A stretch of DNA of 53,124 nucleotides from Chitinophagaceae bacterium (GTDB lineage: Bacteria > Bacteroidota > Bacteroidia > Chitinophagales > Chitinophagaceae), in assembly GCA_004322015.1 (NCBI GenBank), contig SCQT01000132.1, forward strand, positions 1 through 53,124, given 5' to 3'. Below, in pieces: positions 17,451 to 26,875 of the stretch. The first letter of the stretch is position 1; every line of letters begins with the position of its first letter. The translations under genes were made by a program, and so were the position numbers. The notes below the pieces were generated by a model. That model was not told the DNA's origin. It saw nothing but the letters and a program-made list of their open reading frames with translations, and searched no databases.

Positions 17451-19046
17451 TCACATCCCCAGCAACGTCTTTACAGGATCTTTTCCGAATAATAATTGCT
17501 CCGGTTTCTCCAATAATTCCTTGACCCGCACTAAGAAGCTGACGGATTCTCTGCCGTCAATGACACGATGATCATAGCTGAGCGCTAAATACATCATTGG
17601 GCGAACGACTATTTGCCCATCTATCACTTTCGGACGGTCCTCAATTTTGTGCATGCCTAAAATGGCAGATTGCGGAATATTTAAAATAGGTGTGCTCATC
17701 AGAGAGCCAAATACGCCGCCATTCGTGATCGTGAAAGTACCGCCTGTCATCTCTTCAATGGATAATTTTCCATCTCTGGCTTTCTTAGCTAAAGAAGCCA
17801 CTTCCTTCTCAATATCAGCCATACCCAGACTTTCTGCATTACGGATAACCGGTACAACTAACCCTCTCGGTGTGCTAACAGCAATAGATATATCGCAAAA
17901 ATCGTGATAAATGAGATCGGTGCCGTCTATATATGCATTTACTGCAGGCCATTCCTGCAATGCAAAGCAACAGGCTTTGGCAAAGAAAGACATAAACCCC
18001 AACCCGATACCATGCACTTCTTTAAACTTATCTTTATATTGCTTGCGAATAGCCATAATGGCGCTCATATCTGCCTCGTTAAAGGTAGTGAGCATAGCGG
18101 TACTGTTTTTAGCTTCCACCAGACGGCGGGAAATAGTCTTACGCAGATTACTCATTTTTTCCCTGCGCTCTTCCCTGCTGAACAAAGGCTTTTCAATATT
18201 CGTACCCGGGTGTTCCAGCGCCGCCATGACATCGTTTTTGATGATCTTGCCCCCTGCCCCGCTGCCATGAATCTGTGCGGAACTTACATTCTTGTCGGCC
18301 ATGATGGCGGCGGCAACAGGAGTGGCTTTAGCGGCAGTTTCAGCCACAGATTTAGGGGCAGGCGTTTCTACGGTTATACGTTCGCGTATTTCAGATTCAG
18401 GTAAAATATCTTTTTCGACAGATTTTACTGCAGCAGTTTTACCCGAGGGTGCAGCTACAGAAGTATCTATTTTGGCAACTACATCCCCGATCTTTAAGGT
18501 ATCTCCCTCTTTACCCACCTGCTGCAAGGAACCTGATTCTTCAGCATTCAGTTCAAAAGTAGCTTTTTCAGATTCCAGTTCGCAGATCACTTCATCCCGC
18601 TCTACATAATCGCCATTATCCTTTTTCCAGCTTAACAGGGTTACTTCGTTAATGGACTCCCCTATGACAGGAACTTTTATCTCAATAATGCCTTTGTTGG
18701 AAAGAGGAGCAGAGGTAACCGCAGGGGCGGTTACAGCCGCATCCTTATTTATTGCCTCTTTTACGGCAGGCTCTGGTGCTTTTTTTTGCGGGGCGGGAGC
18801 TTCGGGAGCCGCTGCTTTTTCATTAATCTGAGCAATCGTTTCACCGATTTTCACCGTATCACCCTCCTTGGCCTGTATTTTTAACACACCGGATTCTTCG
18901 GCATTCAGCTCAAAAGAGGCTTTTTCAGATTCCAATTCACAAATCACTTCGTCACGCTCTACATATTCACCATCTTTCTTTAACCATTTTGCAATTGTAG
19001 CTTCATTAATAGACTCTCCGATGGGAGGCACTTTAATATCAATCAT
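17451..19046 (-). CDS. sucB: 2-oxoglutarate dehydrogenase E2, dihydrolipoamide succinyltransferase with two lipoyl domains
   Basis: Transfers succinyl groups from the E1 enzyme to CoA. The 531-residue protein has two nearly identical lipoyl domains, with lysines K42 and K161 in ELESEKA motifs, joined by Ala/Pro-rich linkers. A short E3/E1-binding region follows ([14 protein letters not shown]), then the catalytic domain ending with [12 protein letters not shown], which holds the active His and Asp. E. coli SucB has one lipoyl domain; a second copy is common in Bacteroidota. The gene starts 6 bp after sucA. The dihydrolipoamide dehydrogenase (E3) is not in this window. Confidence 0.95.
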   Translation of the reverse strand: MIDIKVPPIGESINEATIAKWLKKDGEYVERDEVICELESEKASFELNAEESGVLKIQAKEGDTVKIGETIAQINEKAAAPEAPAPQKKAPEPAVKEAINKDAAVTAPAVTSAPLSNKGIIEIKVPVIGESINEVTLLSWKKDNGDYVERDEVICELESEKATFELNAEESGSLQQVGKEGDTLKIGDVVAKIDTSVAAPSGKTAAVKSVEKDILPESEIRERITVETPAPKSVAETAAKATPVAAAIMADKNVSSAQIHGSGAGGKIIKNDVMAALEHPGTNIEKPLFSREERREKMSNLRKTISRRLVEAKNSTAMLTTFNEADMSAIMAIRKQYKDKFKEVHGIGLGFMSFFAKACCFALQEWPAVNAYIDGTDLIYHDFCDISIAVSTPRGLVVPVIRNAESLGMADIEKEVASLAKKARDGKLSIEEMTGGTFTITNGGVFGSLMSTPILNIPQSAILGMHKIEDRPKVIDGQIVVRPMMYLALSYDHRVIDGRESVSFLVRVKELLEKPEQLLFGKDPVKTLLGM

Positions 19047-19052
19047 AATACA

Positions 19053-21806
19053 TTAATGATTTAAAATAGAAAAAGCCGTTTCTATGATTTCGTTTTGTTC
19101 TTCCTTATGCAGACGGTTATAACCCGTGGCAGTAGCGGCGCTTGCATTACGGCTTATGACTCCGAAATTATACTGTTCCAAATTCATTTTCAAAAACCAG
19201 GCTGCTCCCATATTCAGCGGTTCTTCCTGTACCCAAAACCAGTTAGCCTGCTTATATTTATCGTAAAGCGCACTCAATTGCTTTAACGGCAAAGGATATA
19301 ACTGCTCCATCCTGATCACTGCCACTTCTTTTCTTTCATCATGCATTTGTTTTTCGCTCAGATCAAAATACAGTTTACCGCTGCAAAGCAATACTTTTTT
19401 TATTTTTTTCGGATCCGTATCGCAATATTCGTCTTCAATGATCTCTTTAAAACTGCCTTCGGTAAATGCATCAATAGGTGAATATGTCCGGGGATGACGC
19501 AAATTAGCTTTAGGTGAGAAATTGATCAATGGCTTGCGGAAAGGATAGGTTAATTGCCTGCGTAATACGTGGAAGAAATTAGCGGCAGTGGTACAGTTAG
19601 TGATAATGATATTGTATTCAGCGGCCATTTGTAAAAACCGTTCTAACCGTGCACTGGAATGCTCCGGACCTTGTCCTTCATAACCGTGCGGCATCAGCAT
19701 GACCAATCCGTCCATCCGGTTCCATTTCTGCTCGGCAGAAGTAACAAACTGATCAACCAGGGTTTGAGCTCCATTGGCAAAATCACCAAACTGTGCTTCC
19801 CAAACAGTAAGCGTACTTGGATTAGCCAAAGCATAACCATATTCAAACCCGACTACAGCCAGTTCGCTTAATAAAGAATTATATATCCTGAAAATACCCT
19901 GGTCAGGTGATATTTCACTTAACCTGTTATATTCTTCATCTGTTCTTTCATCGCGTGGACACGCGTGCCGGTGAGAAAAAGTACCGCGTTTTACATCCTG
20001 CCCACTCATGCGCACATCATGACCTTCCAGCAACAAGGTTCCATAAGCTGCCAGTTCTCCCATGGACCAATCCAGAGAACCTGCTTCGTATAATTTTTTC
20101 TTTTCTTCCAGAAGCTTGGCCATCTTCCTGAGCGGCTGGAACCCGGCAGGTAAGGTGAGGGAAGCCTTTATCACCTGATCAAGCTGTTCCCCGGTAACAG
20201 CAGTAACAGGGGATTTGTCAAAATCTTCGGGTGTTGATTTGCGCAATTTCTGCCACCATAATTCCGGCTTTTGATAAATAAAAGGCAGCGGATGCTGCTT
20301 TACCTCATCTAATCTTTCCTGCAAAGTGGTCCAGAAACTTTTTTCCATTTCCCTGGCAAGATCAGCATGCACATCACTGGCATTGATCAGCTTTTGTGAA
20401 TATACCTGCCGCGGATCCGGATGGTTATCAATTAAAGCATACAATTTGGGTTGGGTATATTTCGGATCGTCGCCTTCATTATGGCCATGCTTGCGATAAC
20501 ATACCATATCCACAAATATATCGCTGTTAAATTGCTGGCGGTAACGGGCTGCGGCTTCACATACTTTTAAGACAGCTTCCGCATCATCCCCGTTTACATG
20601 GAACACAGGAGCCTCTACCATAGCCGCCAGGCTGGTACAATAATCCGAAGAACGCGCATCATCAAAGTCGGTAGTAAAACCAATTTGATTATTAATAACG
20701 AAATGAATAGTTCCACCGGTATAATAACCTCTCAGTCCGCTCATTTGCAAAACCTCGTAAACCATTCCCTGTGCTGCTACCGCAGAGTCGCCATGTATTA
20801 AAATAGGAAGTATTTTATCATAATCACTCTCATACATCACATCTGCCTTACTGCGGGTATAACCTACCACCACAGGATCCACTAATTCCAAATGAGACGG
20901 GTTGGGTACCAACTGGATATTGACCTGCTTCCCGTTCATAGTGGTTATATCCGACCGGAAACCGACATGATATTTAACATCGCCGCTTCCCATGGTGATG
21001 TCTTCTTCGGTAACGTTTCCTTCAAATTCATTAAAGATCTGTGCATACGTTTTTTGCAAAATATTGGCTAATATATTCAATCGCCCACGATGGGCCATTC
21101 CAATGACCACTTCCTGAACCCCCAGATCCGCAGAAAGATTGATAATGGCATCCAAACCTGAAATAGTATTCTCTCCTCCTTCCAGAGAAAATCTTTTCTG
21201 TCCGATAAATTTAGTTTGGAGGAATTTTTCAAAAATGGTCCCTTCATTCAGTTTTTGCAAAATCCTTTTTTTCTTTTCGAGAGGGACAGGCTTCAATAAT
21301 TCCACTTCCGCCTGATGCTGTATCCAGTCATATTTCTTCTGATCGTCAATATAAGTAAATTCTACTCCTACGGAAGAAGTATAACATTTATGTAAAAAAT
21401 CAAGTATTTGTTGTAAAGTGGCCTTTTGCATACCCACAAAAGAAGCGGCATAAAATTCTTTCTGCAGATCGCCGCCGCTTAAATTAAAATAGGCAAGGTC
21501 CAGGTTTGCTTTCCGGTCTTTCCTCGGACGAATGGGATTGGTTTGTGCAATTAAATGGCCTTTTTTCCTGTATGCCTGAATGAGTTTATAGACGGAGAAT
21601 TCCTTCACAAGCAGATCACCGGAGATACCGGCACTGCCGTTTACAGTATTGACAGCATTTCCGTTGGTACGATTATAGGCATAATCAAACCCCTCAAAAA
21701 ACCTCGCCCATTCCGTATCTACCGATCCGGGGGATTGGATATATTCCTTATATAATGATTCGATATAAGCAGGGTGTGCGCCGGAGACAAATGAAAAATC
21801 TTTCAT
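19053..21806 (-). CDS. sucA: 2-oxoglutarate dehydrogenase E1
   Basis: Thiamine-diphosphate enzyme that decarboxylates 2-oxoglutarate and succinylates the lipoyl group of SucB. At 917 residues it has family-normal length. Motifs in order: SPGSVDTEWARFF at the N-terminus, GMAHRGRLN (about 241), HGDSAVAAQGMVYE, GTIHFVINNQIGFTT for thiamine binding, GTFSHRHA, and MLMPHGYEGQGPEHSSAR. The N-terminus carries the E2-contact peptide of this family. It is the first gene of the sucA-sucB-patatin unit, with a hairpin-rich leader upstream. Confidence 0.96.
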   Translation of the reverse strand: MKDFSFVSGAHPAYIESLYKEYIQSPGSVDTEWARFFEGFDYAYNRTNGNAVNTVNGSAGISGDLLVKEFSVYKLIQAYRKKGHLIAQTNPIRPRKDRKANLDLAYFNLSGGDLQKEFYAASFVGMQKATLQQILDFLHKCYTSSVGVEFTYIDDQKKYDWIQHQAEVELLKPVPLEKKKRILQKLNEGTIFEKFLQTKFIGQKRFSLEGGENTISGLDAIINLSADLGVQEVVIGMAHRGRLNILANILQKTYAQIFNEFEGNVTEEDITMGSGDVKYHVGFRSDITTMNGKQVNIQLVPNPSHLELVDPVVVGYTRSKADVMYESDYDKILPILIHGDSAVAAQGMVYEVLQMSGLRGYYTGGTIHFVINNQIGFTTDFDDARSSDYCTSLAAMVEAPVFHVNGDDAEAVLKVCEAAARYRQQFNSDIFVDMVCYRKHGHNEGDDPKYTQPKLYALIDNHPDPRQVYSQKLINASDVHADLAREMEKSFWTTLQERLDEVKQHPLPFIYQKPELWWQKLRKSTPEDFDKSPVTAVTGEQLDQVIKASLTLPAGFQPLRKMAKLLEEKKKLYEAGSLDWSMGELAAYGTLLLEGHDVRMSGQDVKRGTFSHRHACPRDERTDEEYNRLSEISPDQGIFRIYNSLLSELAVVGFEYGYALANPSTLTVWEAQFGDFANGAQTLVDQFVTSAEQKWNRMDGLVMLMPHGYEGQGPEHSSARLERFLQMAAEYNIIITNCTTAANFFHVLRRQLTYPFRKPLINFSPKANLRHPRTYSPIDAFTEGSFKEIIEDEYCDTDPKKIKKVLLCSGKLYFDLSEKQMHDERKEVAVIRMEQLYPLPLKQLSALYDKYKQANWFWVQEEPLNMGAAWFLKMNLEQYNFGVISRNASAATATGYNRLHKEEQNEIIETAFSILNH

Positions 21807-21815
21807 TATCTATGC

Positions 21816-21850
21816 GTTTGCTTCGCAAACAATTTGTTTGTGCAAATATC
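21816..21850. promoter_or_regulatory. sucA leader: overlapping hairpins and weak -7 element
   Basis: In the 5' leader of sucA, GTTTGC-TTC-GCAAAC (21816-21830) is a perfect 6-bp inverted repeat. CAAAC (21826-21830) can pair instead with GTTTG (21836-21840). On the minus strand GATATTTG (21843-21850) differs from TAnnTTTG by one base. The leader would thus start with mutually exclusive hairpins that end 9 bases before the start codon. Confidence 0.45.
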
Positions 21851-21879
21851 GGTCATATTAGCCTTATAAAAAAGGTAAT

Positions 21880-24273
21880 TTATTCCCGCATCATGCTGAT
21901 AACTGTAGTGACAATATCTTCCCGGTTAGGTTTGGAAAAATAATCGCCATCGGAACCGTAGGCGGGACGATGGGAAGTACCGGAAAGACAGCGGGGAGCC
22001 ACATCTAACCAGCGATAACCTCCCTGTTCTTCCATCACATGGCGGAACATGTAGGCAGTGGCTCCACCCGGAACATCCTCATCCAAAAAAAGGATCCGGT
22101 TAGTCTTTTTGAGCGATTCTGAAATTTTGTAATGAATATCGAAAGGAAGCAGGGTTTGCACATCTATCAACTCGCAGGAAATACCTAGAGTCTTCAATTC
22201 GCTTAATGCTTCTTGTGCAATACGCAGTATCGAACCGTAGGACACAATGGTCACATCCTCTCCTTCGGAAATAATCTCCGGAGTACCCAACGGAACGGTA
22301 TATTCTGATAAATTAGCAGGTAACTTTTCTTTCAAACGGTAGCCATTCAGACATTCAATGATCAAGGCCGGTTCATTGGCCTGGAATAAAGTATTATACA
22401 TACCCGCGGCTTTGGTCATATTTCTGGGTACACAGATATACATACCGCGTAAAGCATGCGTCAACAATCCCAAAGGTGATCCGGAATGCCAGATGCCTTC
22501 TAACCTGTGCCCTCTCGTACGAATGATCAATGGGCAAAATTGCAAGCCTTTCGTCCGGTACTGAAGCGTGGCAACCTCATCACTTAATTGCTCCAGCGCA
22601 AAAAGTACATAATCCAGATATTGTATCTCAGCTATAGGCCTCAATCCGCGCTGGGCCATCCCTATTGCCTGCCCCATGATGGTCAGTTCGCGGATACCGG
22701 TATCGAAAACCCTGTGCTCACCGTGCTTAAGCTGCAAACCTGTAAATGCCTGATTCACTCCTCCTATTTTACCCAAATCCTCGCCAAAGGCAAAAACCAA
22801 CGGATTATTTTCCAAAAGCTGATCAAAAAAATGATTCAGCACTTCATAACCATTAATCAAAGGCGCCTCTTCATCATATCGTACCGGCACTTCGGGAACA
22901 TTCAGGGCGGAATTGGCTCCTGTGGCATATAAATTAGAACCATACAACTCCTCCCCTTCCGATTTTAATTTTTTATATAACTCCTCCATCTGCAGCATCC
23001 CGGGTGTTTTTACCGGATTTCTTACAGTAATGATCTCCGATATTGCGGCAAGTACATCGCGTCTTAGCACTTCCTTATTCGCCAATAAAGTTTTGGCGAC
23101 TTTTTTAATATGGGCGTTATCATTTTTCGCTTCCTTAATGAGCACATTGCAATGAGCAATAACCGATTTAACCTGCTCTTTAATAGGAGCCTGAAATTGC
23201 TTAAACGCCCTGATCCTCGCCGCTACTACTGTTTCATGCGACTCCTTTTCTATTTTTTCAAGATCTTCCTCCGTAGCCAGTGCATTTTCTATAAGCCATC
23301 CCCGCATCTGGCTGATGCAATCCCATTCTTTTTCCCATGCAAGCCTTTCAGCGCTTTTATATCGTTCATGGGAACCGGAGGTGGAATGGCCTTGCGGCTG
23401 GGTAAGCTCCTCCACATGGAAAACGGCAGGGATATGCTTTTCCCTTACCCTCTGAATTCCCTTTTCAAATACCTCGCATAAGGCGGCATAATCCCATCCT
23501 CTGACGCGATAAATATCTACGCCATTAGAACCATCGGTCTTCTGGAATCCTTCCAAAGCGGCGGAAATAGAGCCTTTGACCGTTTGATATTTCCTTGGCA
23601 CAGAAATCCCATACCCATCATCCCAGACAAAAATGGCTAAAGGGATCTGTATAACAGCGGCAGCATTCACTGTTTCCCAGAAATGTCCTTCCGATGTGCT
23701 GGCATCGCCGATAGTAGCAAAACATACCTCATTGCCCCCGCGGGACAGAAAGGGAAATTGCCGTAAAGAATCTACTTCTCGGAAAAGTTTGGAGGCAAAA
23801 GCTAAGCCAACGGAACGGGGCATTTGTGAAGAAGTGGGAGCCAAATCGGCGGCGGTGTTTTTTATCTCTGTCAGATTCAGCCAATGGCCGTTTTCATCAA
23901 TATTTTGGGTGGTAAAATGGGCATTCATTTGCCTGCCCGCCGAATTAGGATCATGATGCGGATCCGGGTCTGCATAGAGTTGGGCAAAGTATTGCTCGAT
24001 CGTGCACATCCCCGACGCCATAGCAAAAGTCTGGTCACGGTAATATCCTGATCGCCAGTCTCCCGGTTTGAAAAACTTGGCCATGGCAATTTGAGGGATC
24101 TCTTTCCCGTCGCCGAAAATCCCAAATTTCGCTTTCCCCGTAAAAACCTCTTTTCTGGCCTGCACACTGGTCTCCCTGCTTTCGCAGGCAATCCGGTAGT
24201 CCTGCAATACTTCTGCCTTGAATTCTTCAAATGATAACGGACTATTCAGCCCGGGATGACTTTGTGTTTGCAT
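21880..24273 (-). CDS. Fused alpha-beta E1 of a branched-chain/2-oxo acid dehydrogenase
   Basis: A 797-residue thiamine-diphosphate enzyme with both E1 subunits in one chain. The alpha half holds IGDASTSEGHFWE and a later Asn (about residue 220-250) for Mg-thiamine binding and the phosphorylation-loop-like TSGSHERY. The beta half begins near residue 470, with FAFGEDLGKIGGVN. Fused E1 proteins in Bacteroidota are usually annotated as branched-chain 2-oxo acid dehydrogenase. No E2 partner is adjacent, so it may share SucB or one elsewhere. The ATG at 24273 is chosen because upstream codons encode a hydrophobic stretch unlike the family and overlap the promoter. Confidence 0.88.
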   Translation of the reverse strand: MQTQSHPGLNSPLSFEEFKAEVLQDYRIACESRETSVQARKEVFTGKAKFGIFGDGKEIPQIAMAKFFKPGDWRSGYYRDQTFAMASGMCTIEQYFAQLYADPDPHHDPNSAGRQMNAHFTTQNIDENGHWLNLTEIKNTAADLAPTSSQMPRSVGLAFASKLFREVDSLRQFPFLSRGGNEVCFATIGDASTSEGHFWETVNAAAVIQIPLAIFVWDDGYGISVPRKYQTVKGSISAALEGFQKTDGSNGVDIYRVRGWDYAALCEVFEKGIQRVREKHIPAVFHVEELTQPQGHSTSGSHERYKSAERLAWEKEWDCISQMRGWLIENALATEEDLEKIEKESHETVVAARIRAFKQFQAPIKEQVKSVIAHCNVLIKEAKNDNAHIKKVAKTLLANKEVLRRDVLAAISEIITVRNPVKTPGMLQMEELYKKLKSEGEELYGSNLYATGANSALNVPEVPVRYDEEAPLINGYEVLNHFFDQLLENNPLVFAFGEDLGKIGGVNQAFTGLQLKHGEHRVFDTGIRELTIMGQAIGMAQRGLRPIAEIQYLDYVLFALEQLSDEVATLQYRTKGLQFCPLIIRTRGHRLEGIWHSGSPLGLLTHALRGMYICVPRNMTKAAGMYNTLFQANEPALIIECLNGYRLKEKLPANLSEYTVPLGTPEIISEGEDVTIVSYGSILRIAQEALSELKTLGISCELIDVQTLLPFDIHYKISESLKKTNRILFLDEDVPGGATAYMFRHVMEEQGGYRWLDVAPRCLSGTSHRPAYGSDGDYFSKPNREDIVTTVISMMRE

Positions 24274-24291
24274 TCGATGAGGCTTTGTGTG

Positions 24292-24299
24292 CAAATGTA
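24292..24299 (-). promoter_or_regulatory. -7 promoter element of the fused E1 gene (TACATTTG)
   Basis: On the minus strand TACATTTG fits TAnnTTTG, 18 bases before the ATG at 24273, in the divergent gap with the DUF1573 gene. Confidence 0.5.
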
Positions 24300-24496
24300 A
24301 TGAAAACAGAAAAAATGCATACGGGTAAATTATGCATACATTTAAACAAGCGATAATGATGCTTGAAAATCTTAACACGAACTTAACTCCCGCTCACATT
24401 TTCCTAAAACTTATATAAATATTTAATAGTAATATTGCATCGCTATAAATTCTGGTTTGAGTTTTGCTCATACTTTTTGTTAAAAATATCCACATC

Positions 24497-24931
24497 ATGA
24501 AGAAACTATTGATCTTAGCCAGTGCAGCTTTTTTCATTTGCTGCGGAACCGCTTTTGCACAAGGGCAATCTGCCTCCAGTACGAAAGGACATGTGAAGGA
24601 AGCCGTCAAAAAATCTCCTTTTGACGGGAAAGTAAAGTTCGAAAGAGAAACAGTTGATTTCGGCACTGCCAAACTCAATAAGCCGGTTACAGTGGAATTC
24701 AACTTTACAAATGTCAGCGATGCGCCGGTCATTATTGAGAATGCACAGCCAAGTTGTGGTTGCACCACACCTGACTGGACAAAAGCACCTGTGCTTCCGG
24801 GAAAAGAAGGTATTATTAAGGCTACTTATAATTCAGCGATTTTAGGGCCCGTCAATAAAACAGTATTCGTCAATTTTCGGGGTATCCCACAAACCATGGA
24901 ACTCCATTTGGTCGGTAAAGTGGATAAATAG
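24497..24931 (+). CDS. DUF1573 secreted protein
   Basis: A 144-residue exported protein of unknown function. A signal peptide (MKKLLILASAAFFICCGTAFAQ) is followed by a low-complexity Lys/Ser spacer. A single Ig/ASPM-like beta domain follows, with the family core FGTAKLNKPVTVEFNFTNVSDAPVIIENAQPSCGCTTPDW and PGKEGIIKATY. The CGC pair is typical. The ATG at 24497 opens the signal peptide. It is divergent from the fused E1 gene and is followed after 15 bp by the aminotransferase. Confidence 0.88.
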   Translation: MKKLLILASAAFFICCGTAFAQGQSASSTKGHVKEAVKKSPFDGKVKFERETVDFGTAKLNKPVTVEFNFTNVSDAPVIIENAQPSCGCTTPDWTKAPVLPGKEGIIKATYNSAILGPVNKTVFVNFRGIPQTMELHLVGKVDK

Positions 24932-24946
24932 GTGTAAGTTTGTGTT

Positions 24947-26173
24947 ATGCCAAAAATCAGTCACAGGGGCATGCAAATGCCTCCGTCTCCTATCAGGAAG
25001 TTAGTTCCTTATGCAGAAGCTGCAAAGAAAAAAGGGATCAGGGTATATCATCTGAATATCGGACAGCCTGATATTGAAACTCCGCCGCAGATATTGGATG
25101 CAGTACGTCATTCCACTTTTAAAGTATTGGAATACAGCCACAGTGCTGGCAATGAAAGCTATCGTAAAAAGCTCACCTCGTATTACGCACGCTTCGATAT
25201 TCATTTGGATTATTCGCAGATTATCATCACTACAGGCGGTTCCGAAGCCATCCTGTTTGCCATGATGAGTTGCTTAAATCCCGGCGATGAAATAATTATT
25301 CCCGAACCTTTTTATGCCAATTATAACGGTTTTGCGATGGAAGCCCAGGTACGTATCATACCGGTTACCTCCACCATCGAAAATTCATTTGCCCTGCCTC
25401 CGGTGAAGGATTTTGAGAAACTGATCACAGAAAGAACGAAAGCTATTTTAATTTGTAATCCGAATAATCCTACAGGCTATTTATACAGCCGGGAGGAATT
25501 AGAAACACTTCGCGAGATATGCCTGAGGCATGATCTGTATTTATTCTCGGATGAAGCATATCGTGAATTTTGTTATGAAGGTTCCCATTTTTCTGCTTTG
25601 CAGCTCAGAGGCATGAAAGAAAATGTCATCGTGCTGGATACCATCTCTAAAAGATACAGCGCTTGCGGAGGCAGGATTGGAGCTTTTGTCACCAAAAATC
25701 AGACGGTATTGGACAGCGTCATGAAATTTGCACAGTCAAGACTCAGCCCCCCCTCTTTTGCACAGATTTTAGGAGAAGCGGCAGTGGATTTGCCGGCTGA
25801 TTATTTCGATCATGTGAAAGAAGAATACCGCTCCCGCCGCAATCTGTTGGTAAAAATGCTCAATGATATTCCGGGAGTGAAATGTCCGCGGCCCGGTGGT
25901 GCCTTTTACGCAATGGCACAATTGCCTGTGGATGATGCGGATACATTTTGTCAGTGGATTTTAGAAGAATTTGCATTTAAAAATCAAACGGTCATGCTTG
26001 CGCCTGCATCCGGATTTTATGCCAGTTCCTCTTTAGGAAAACAGGAAGTAAGACTGGCTTATGTATTGAATAAAAATGATATACAGCATGCGATGGAATG
26101 TCTTGCAGAAGCTTTAAAAATTTATCCGGGTAAAAAAGAAACTACAGAAGTGCTTGCGCGTTCAAATGTTTAA
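24947..26173 (+). CDS. PLP-dependent aminotransferase, class I/II
   Basis: A 408-residue fold-I aminotransferase of the aspartate/PatA-like group. NIGQPDIETPP is near residue 32, the cofactor-binding TGGSEA is around residue 97, and the NPNNPTGYLYS and SDEAYREFCY motifs follow. The PLP lysine is K235 in SKRYSACGGRIGAF, and the substrate carboxylate Arg lies in KQEVRLAYVLN. Substrate cannot be assigned from sequence; aspartate, aromatic or N-succinyl-diaminopimelate are all possible. It follows the DUF1573 gene after 15 bp and ends about 100 bp before an independent RNA candidate. Confidence 0.9.
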   Translation: MPKISHRGMQMPPSPIRKLVPYAEAAKKKGIRVYHLNIGQPDIETPPQILDAVRHSTFKVLEYSHSAGNESYRKKLTSYYARFDIHLDYSQIIITTGGSEAILFAMMSCLNPGDEIIIPEPFYANYNGFAMEAQVRIIPVTSTIENSFALPPVKDFEKLITERTKAILICNPNNPTGYLYSREELETLREICLRHDLYLFSDEAYREFCYEGSHFSALQLRGMKENVIVLDTISKRYSACGGRIGAFVTKNQTVLDSVMKFAQSRLSPPSFAQILGEAAVDLPADYFDHVKEEYRSRRNLLVKMLNDIPGVKCPRPGGAFYAMAQLPVDDADTFCQWILEEFAFKNQTVMLAPASGFYASSSLGKQEVRLAYVLNKNDIQHAMECLAEALKIYPGKKETTEVLARSNV

Positions 26174-26256
26174 CGGCCAAAATCTAAGAACAAGACGGAT
26201 ATCAATCCGCCGTGTAAATTAACAAAACTTAAACTTTTTTCTGTAACTATATGGTT

Positions 26257-26264
26257 TAGTTTTG
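26257..26264 (+). promoter_or_regulatory. -7 promoter element (TAGTTTTG) before the small RNA candidate
   Basis: TAGTTTTG fits TAnnTTTG exactly. It is followed within about 110 bases by a strong intrinsic terminator and no coding frame, which marks a short transcript. Only a TTTT run, not TTTG, is found 17-20 bases upstream. Confidence 0.5.
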
Positions 26265-26270
26265 CGTTAT

Positions 26271-26380
26271 TACAAAAAACAGATAATAAAAATTATTCAA
26301 GAATACAAGCCATCAGTCCTTGATGGCTGTCGTAGAGAGGATGGGAGTAGTCCCCCTGTATCCACAGGGGGAATTTTTTT
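26271..26380 (+). ncRNA. Candidate structured small RNA or attenuator leader
   Basis: No known family recognised. Predicted structure: an A/T-rich 5' part, then hairpin GCCATCA (26309-26315), loop GTCCT, TGATGGC (26321-26327). The loop can pair with AGGAT at 26338-26342 as a pseudoknot. GGGA-GTAG-TCCC (26343-26354) can form a small hairpin that competes with the 3' terminator (26351-26372). Length would be about 105-110 nt. It is either a free sRNA or a leader for the gene at 26560, although a further 180 bp separate them. Confidence 0.55.
26351..26380 (+). terminator. Strong intrinsic terminator
   Basis: TCCCCCTGT (26351-26359), loop ATCC, ACAGGGGGA (26364-26372): a perfect 9-bp stem followed by ATTTTTTT. 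The stem is the most GC-rich element in the local AT-rich region. Confidence 0.85.
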
Positions 26381-26559
26381 GCCTTCAACGAAAAAAAGCG
26401 ATCTCTTACAAAAAACCATCTGTTTTCCTGCTGAAATCAAGTAAATTTGAAGTGGAATAATAGTTATTTAGTTGGCTTAGTGAACCTTCGTGCCTTAGAG
26501 TGGATATTCGCGGCGGGATTTTGCTTAAATAAACAGAATTAAATCATAAACGTTCAACA

Positions 26560-26862
26560 ATGAAAATAGAAGCTATTATAGAAGAACATGCCCACCGTTT
26601 TTTGCAGGATGCAAAGACGGAATATAAAGGTGAGAAAGCGGCGGGCATTATTATACAGAAATATATAAAAGAAGGGAAAATAAGCGATGAAGAAGAAATG
26701 ATATTAAAGACTCAACTGATGGACTCGTTGAAAATTGTGGGTATTGGTGTTCCTTTCGTATTAATACCGGGGGCATCCATACTAATGCCCATACTTATAA
26801 AAGTGGCGGCTAAATACCGTATAGAATTGATGCCATCAGCGTTTATCAATAAGAAGCCGTAA
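26560..26862 (+). CDS. Small conserved-looking protein of unknown function
   Basis: A 100-residue protein without a signal peptide. The N-terminal half is charged and helical (KIEAIIEEHAHRFLQDAKTEYKGEK), followed by DEEEMILKTQLMDSLKIVGIGVPFVLIPGASILMPILIKVA, which contains one membrane-compatible helix. The order 'acidic helix, then GVPFVLIPGAS...PILIK' resembles the LETM1 ribosome-binding region of mitochondrial and Bacteroidota proteins, a weak similarity by eye. It is convergent with carA with a 13-bp gap. Confidence 0.65.
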   Translation: MKIEAIIEEHAHRFLQDAKTEYKGEKAAGIIIQKYIKEGKISDEEEMILKTQLMDSLKIVGIGVPFVLIPGASILMPILIKVAAKYRIELMPSAFINKKP

Positions 26863-26875
26863 GATTTATTAATTG

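Noticed and set aside
17904-18404. Long open frames antisense to sucB and other genes
   Set aside because: They lie opposite clear coding sequence with strong family motifs, have no own signals, and reflect codon bias of the sense gene.
24274-24378. Upstream start for the fused E1 gene
   Set aside because: The added 35 residues are hydrophobic and unlike the family, and they cover the TACATTTG promoter element.
24935-24942. TAAGTTTG as a promoter for the aminotransferase
   Set aside because: It lies 4 bases before the start codon, so the transcript would be leaderless, and the nearest TTTG is 24 bases upstream; co-transcription with the DUF1573 gene is simpler.
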